Part shown: in pieces, positions 15,277 through 17,207 of the stretch
Position numbering within the stretch: position 1 is the first letter of the stretch
Layout: every line of letters starts with the position of its first letter
Source: CAXTKD01 sp964244885
GTDB lineage: Bacteria; Pseudomonadota; Alphaproteobacteria; Sphingomonadales; Sphingomonadaceae
Assembly (NCBI GenBank): GCA_964244885.1
Contig: CAXTKD010000023.1
Location: forward strand, 1-17,207
Length of the DNA: 17,207 nucleotides
Direction: 5' to 3'
Notes under the pieces: model-generated
What the model was told of the DNA's origin: nothing
What the model saw: only the letters and a program-made list of their open reading frames with translations
The model's database searches: none
Program-made: the position numbers and the translations under genes

Positions 15277-15316
15277 GGCCGGAGGCGCCGGGATGGGACA
15301 CCCGGCGCCTCCGGCC
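15277..15316. terminator. Perfect 16-bp hairpin between the receptor gene and NTF2-B
   Basis: GGCCGGAGGCGCCGGG at 15277-15292 is exactly complementary to 15301-15316, with an 8-base loop. It starts 8 bases past the receptor's stop codon on the minus strand. No T-run follows in that direction, so it may be a Rho-assisted terminator, an RNA-stability element for the receptor message, or an attenuator lowering expression of NTF2-B and MOSC. Confidence 0.75.
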
Positions 15317-15324
15317 CGATACCT

Positions 15325-17207
15325 TCAGAACTTATACGCGAGCGACACGCCGTAGGTGACCGGCAGGCCGGCATAGCGCACGGTCGTGTCGGTGATGCGG
15401 TAGGCCGCCGTCCAGTAATAGACGTTGGTGACGTTCCGGCCATAGACCATGAGCCGCCACTTGCCGTCGGGCCCTTCCACGCCGGCCCGCAGGTCGAGCA
15501 GGGTGTGCGCCTTGACATGGGTCAGCGGCTGCTCGCCAAGCTGGCTGTTCGTCGAGCCCTGATGGGTCAGGTCGCCGCCGACGAAGCCGTACATGCTGCC
15601 CGAGAGCGGCACACGATAATCAAGCGACCCGGCGGTGCTCCATTTCGGCGTGTTGGGGAAAGGCAGCCCCCCGAAGTTCTGACTTTGCGCCAGGGCGTTG
15701 AAGTTGGTGTAGTTATCGAGGATCTTCGAATCGATGTAGGACGCATTGCCGTTGAAGGTCAGGCCCTCCGCGATACGCCAGGAGACCTCAAGCTCGGCGC
15801 CGTTGATCCGCGACTTCGGAATATTGACGAGCCGGTTGATCGGTCCGAACACCCGGTCGACGAAATAGCCGAAGACCTGTTTGTCGCGGTAGTCGTAATG
15901 GAACACCGCGCCGTTGATCTGCAGGCCGGGCGTCAGCGCGTGGGTCTTGAAGCCGGCTTCGTAGGAGGTCAGCTGCTCCTGCGTCGCGGCGGAATATTGC
16001 ACGACCTGAGTCGCGCCGAGATCGGGGAAGTTGCCCTGCTTGAAGCCGCGGCTGACGTTGACATAGAGCATGGTGTCTGGCGCCGGCTTCCAGTCGATCC
16101 CGCCGCGCCAGGACACATTATGCTCGTGCAAGGTGTTGTCCGCCAGCTGCGGCGAGATGTTCGGGCCGGAGGTCAGGCAGGCGCCGGGGGGCGCGGGCGG
16201 CAGCGCGGGCAACCCGGCCCGCGACCGGAGGAAATTGTAGAAGCCGATGAAGTCCGCCGAGGCGACGCCGTCGCCCGAATCGTACGAGCATCCCGTGAAG
16301 TCGGTCCGCGACTTGGTATAGCGGACACCACCTTGGACTCTGACCGTATCGGTCAGGTTGTAGTCGAGATTGCCGAACACCGAGCCGGCGCGGGACTTCT
16401 GGTCGGTGGATTCGAAGAAGTTGGTGAATACCGGTAGCCCCAGACCGACGAACGAATATTGAATCGTCCCGCCGCGCTGCGTGATGTCGCTTCCCTGGAA
16501 CACCTTATCGCGTTCGTAATTCGCTCCCAGGATGAAATTCCCCCTTCCCGCGAACGACCCGGCAACGCGCAATTCCTGAAATATCGTGTTCACCTTGCCG
16601 CGGGAGCGGACATAGGTCGGCAGGTTGGTGCCGGTGTTCGAGAATTGCTGATCCTGCTTATAGTGACTGTACGAGGTCAGCGACGTGAGCTTGACGTCGG
16701 ATGAGACATCGAAGTCGATCCGGCCGTTGGTCTGGATGAACGTGTTGTCACGCGAAAAATCCTGCGCGGCATACCAGTCGGCGGCGCGCGCGTTCGCCGG
16801 CGCATGCGGATAATTGGCAAGGCCGGGCACCAGCCCCACCACGGCAGGTACGCTCGGATTGACGTTGATCAACTGCGGCGCTTGCTGGTCGCGCGTGTCG
16901 TGGAAGCCGTTGACGTTGAGCTTGACCGACAGCCGGGGATCGGGCGTCCAGTCGAACAGCACGCGGCCGGTCAGGAAGCTTCCGCCGCCCAGCGTCGCAT
17001 CGGTCGTGTAGCTTTTCTGCCAATCGCCCTGATGGGTGAAATCGACAGCGGCGCGCGCCTTCAGCGTGTCGCTGAGCGGGCCGCTGACAAAACCCCCGGC
17101 CTTGAACGTGTCGAAGCGGCCGGCCCCGAGCGTGACGCCGGACTGCAGATCATCGGTCGGCTTGGCCGCGATATAGTTGATCGCGCCGCCGGTCGCGTTC
17201 TGGCCGA
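15325..17207 (-). CDS. TonB-dependent outer-membrane receptor (N-terminus outside window)
   Basis: The 627 codons present begin within the plug domain (GQNATGGAINYIAAKP at the right edge, a standard plug motif) and continue through the 22-strand barrel to the C-terminal strand ending in YKF, the usual outer-membrane terminal phenylalanine. Alternating amphipathic strands are visible throughout, for example MLYVNVSRGFKQGNFP, YEAGFKTHAL and INGAELEVSWRI. A loop encoded around 16175-16290 holds two cysteines and a proline-rich stretch, probably a disulfide-closed extracellular loop. The signal peptide, TonB box and most of the plug lie beyond 17207. The sequence does not reveal the substrate. 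As first visible gene of the cluster it is a candidate importer for whatever the enzymes degrade. Confidence 0.93.
   Translation of the reverse strand, partial: GQNATGGAINYIAAKPTDDLQSGVTLGAGRFDTFKAGGFVSGPLSDTLKARAAVDFTHQGDWQKSYTTDATLGGGSFLTGRVLFDWTPDPRLSVKLNVNGFHDTRDQQAPQLINVNPSVPAVVGLVPGLANYPHAPANARAADWYAAQDFSRDNTFIQTNGRIDFDVSSDVKLTSLTSYSHYKQDQQFSNTGTNLPTYVRSRGKVNTIFQELRVAGSFAGRGNFILGANYERDKVFQGSDITQRGGTIQYSFVGLGLPVFTNFFESTDQKSRAGSVFGNLDYNLTDTVRVQGGVRYTKSRTDFTGCSYDSGDGVASADFIGFYNFLRSRAGLPALPPAPPGACLTSGPNISPQLADNTLHEHNVSWRGGIDWKPAPDTMLYVNVSRGFKQGNFPDLGATQVVQYSAATQEQLTSYEAGFKTHALTPGLQINGAVFHYDYRDKQVFGYFVDRVFGPINRLVNIPKSRINGAELEVSWRIAEGLTFNGNASYIDSKILDNYTNFNALAQSQNFGGLPFPNTPKWSTAGSLDYRVPLSGSMYGFVGGDLTHQGSTNSQLGEQPLTHVKAHTLLDLRAGVEGPDGKWRLMVYGRNVTNVYYWTAAYRITDTTVRYAGLPVTYGVSLAYKF

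Noticed and set aside
13902..15359. Plus-strand open frame of 485 codons across the MOSC and NTF2-B genes
   Set aside because: It spans two well-supported minus-strand genes and the hairpin between gene ends, and its translation shows no family resemblance.
1..17207. CRISPR arrays, tRNA or rRNA genes, phage or toxin-antitoxin modules
   Set aside because: I saw no regularly spaced direct repeats, no cloverleaf-like segment with a tRNA 3' pattern, no rRNA-like stretches and no integrase, transposase or toxin-antitoxin pair.

Overview
The window looks like chromosome from a high-GC alphaproteobacterium, most likely a sphingomonad. This rests on 65-80% GC in most coding stretches, the gene order glyQ-glyS-ppdK, a large TonB-dependent receptor, and the intergenic inverted repeat beginning CGTCATCCCGGCGAAAGCC, which I recall as common in sphingomonad genomes. 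Genus is not decidable by eye.

Region 1 (1-5026) is housekeeping. On the minus strand glyQ and glyS (glycyl-tRNA synthetase alpha and beta, overlapping) are followed by ppdK (pyruvate phosphate dikinase, cut by the left edge). A perfect 28-bp inverted repeat lies between glyS and ppdK and reaches almost to the ppdK start. The central third of glyS (about 1405-2160) has much lower GC and different codon use from the rest of the gene while the reading frame stays intact, which suggests a mosaic gene. A divergent plus-strand gene encodes an exported TraB/GumN-like protein and is followed by a shortened copy of the same inverted repeat.

Region 2 (5027-7939) holds a 344-base stretch with no convincing gene, an exported GH92 glycosidase (alpha-mannosidase family) on the plus strand, and a short convergent spacer that may carry the tail of a lost gene.

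Region 3 (7940-17207) is an all-minus-strand accessory cluster, read from right to left: TonB-dependent receptor (N-terminus outside the window), a strong 16-bp hairpin, NTF2/SnoaL-like protein B, MOSC protein, a MarR-like (COG5631-type) regulator, an AT-rich promoter with two imperfect palindromes, NTF2/SnoaL-like protein A, a homologue of linalool dehydratase-isomerase (LinD), a SCO1-like protein without a signal peptide, a HyuA-type hydantoinase/oxoprolinase-like ATPase subunit, and a DUF917/S-methyl-thiohydantoin desulfurase-like protein. The last four genes overlap by 1 to 8 bases and must be one translationally coupled unit.

The main candidate for an undescribed system is region 3. A receptor could import a ligand, a regulator sits beside a two-palindrome promoter, and the genes driven from it combine a LinD-type fold (which keeps the two catalytic cysteines but appears to replace the catalytic histidine by tyrosine), a thiol/copper-type SCO domain and a HyuA-DUF917 pair. 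The substrate is unknown; an isoprenoid-like or heterocyclic (possibly sulfur-containing) compound is inference only.
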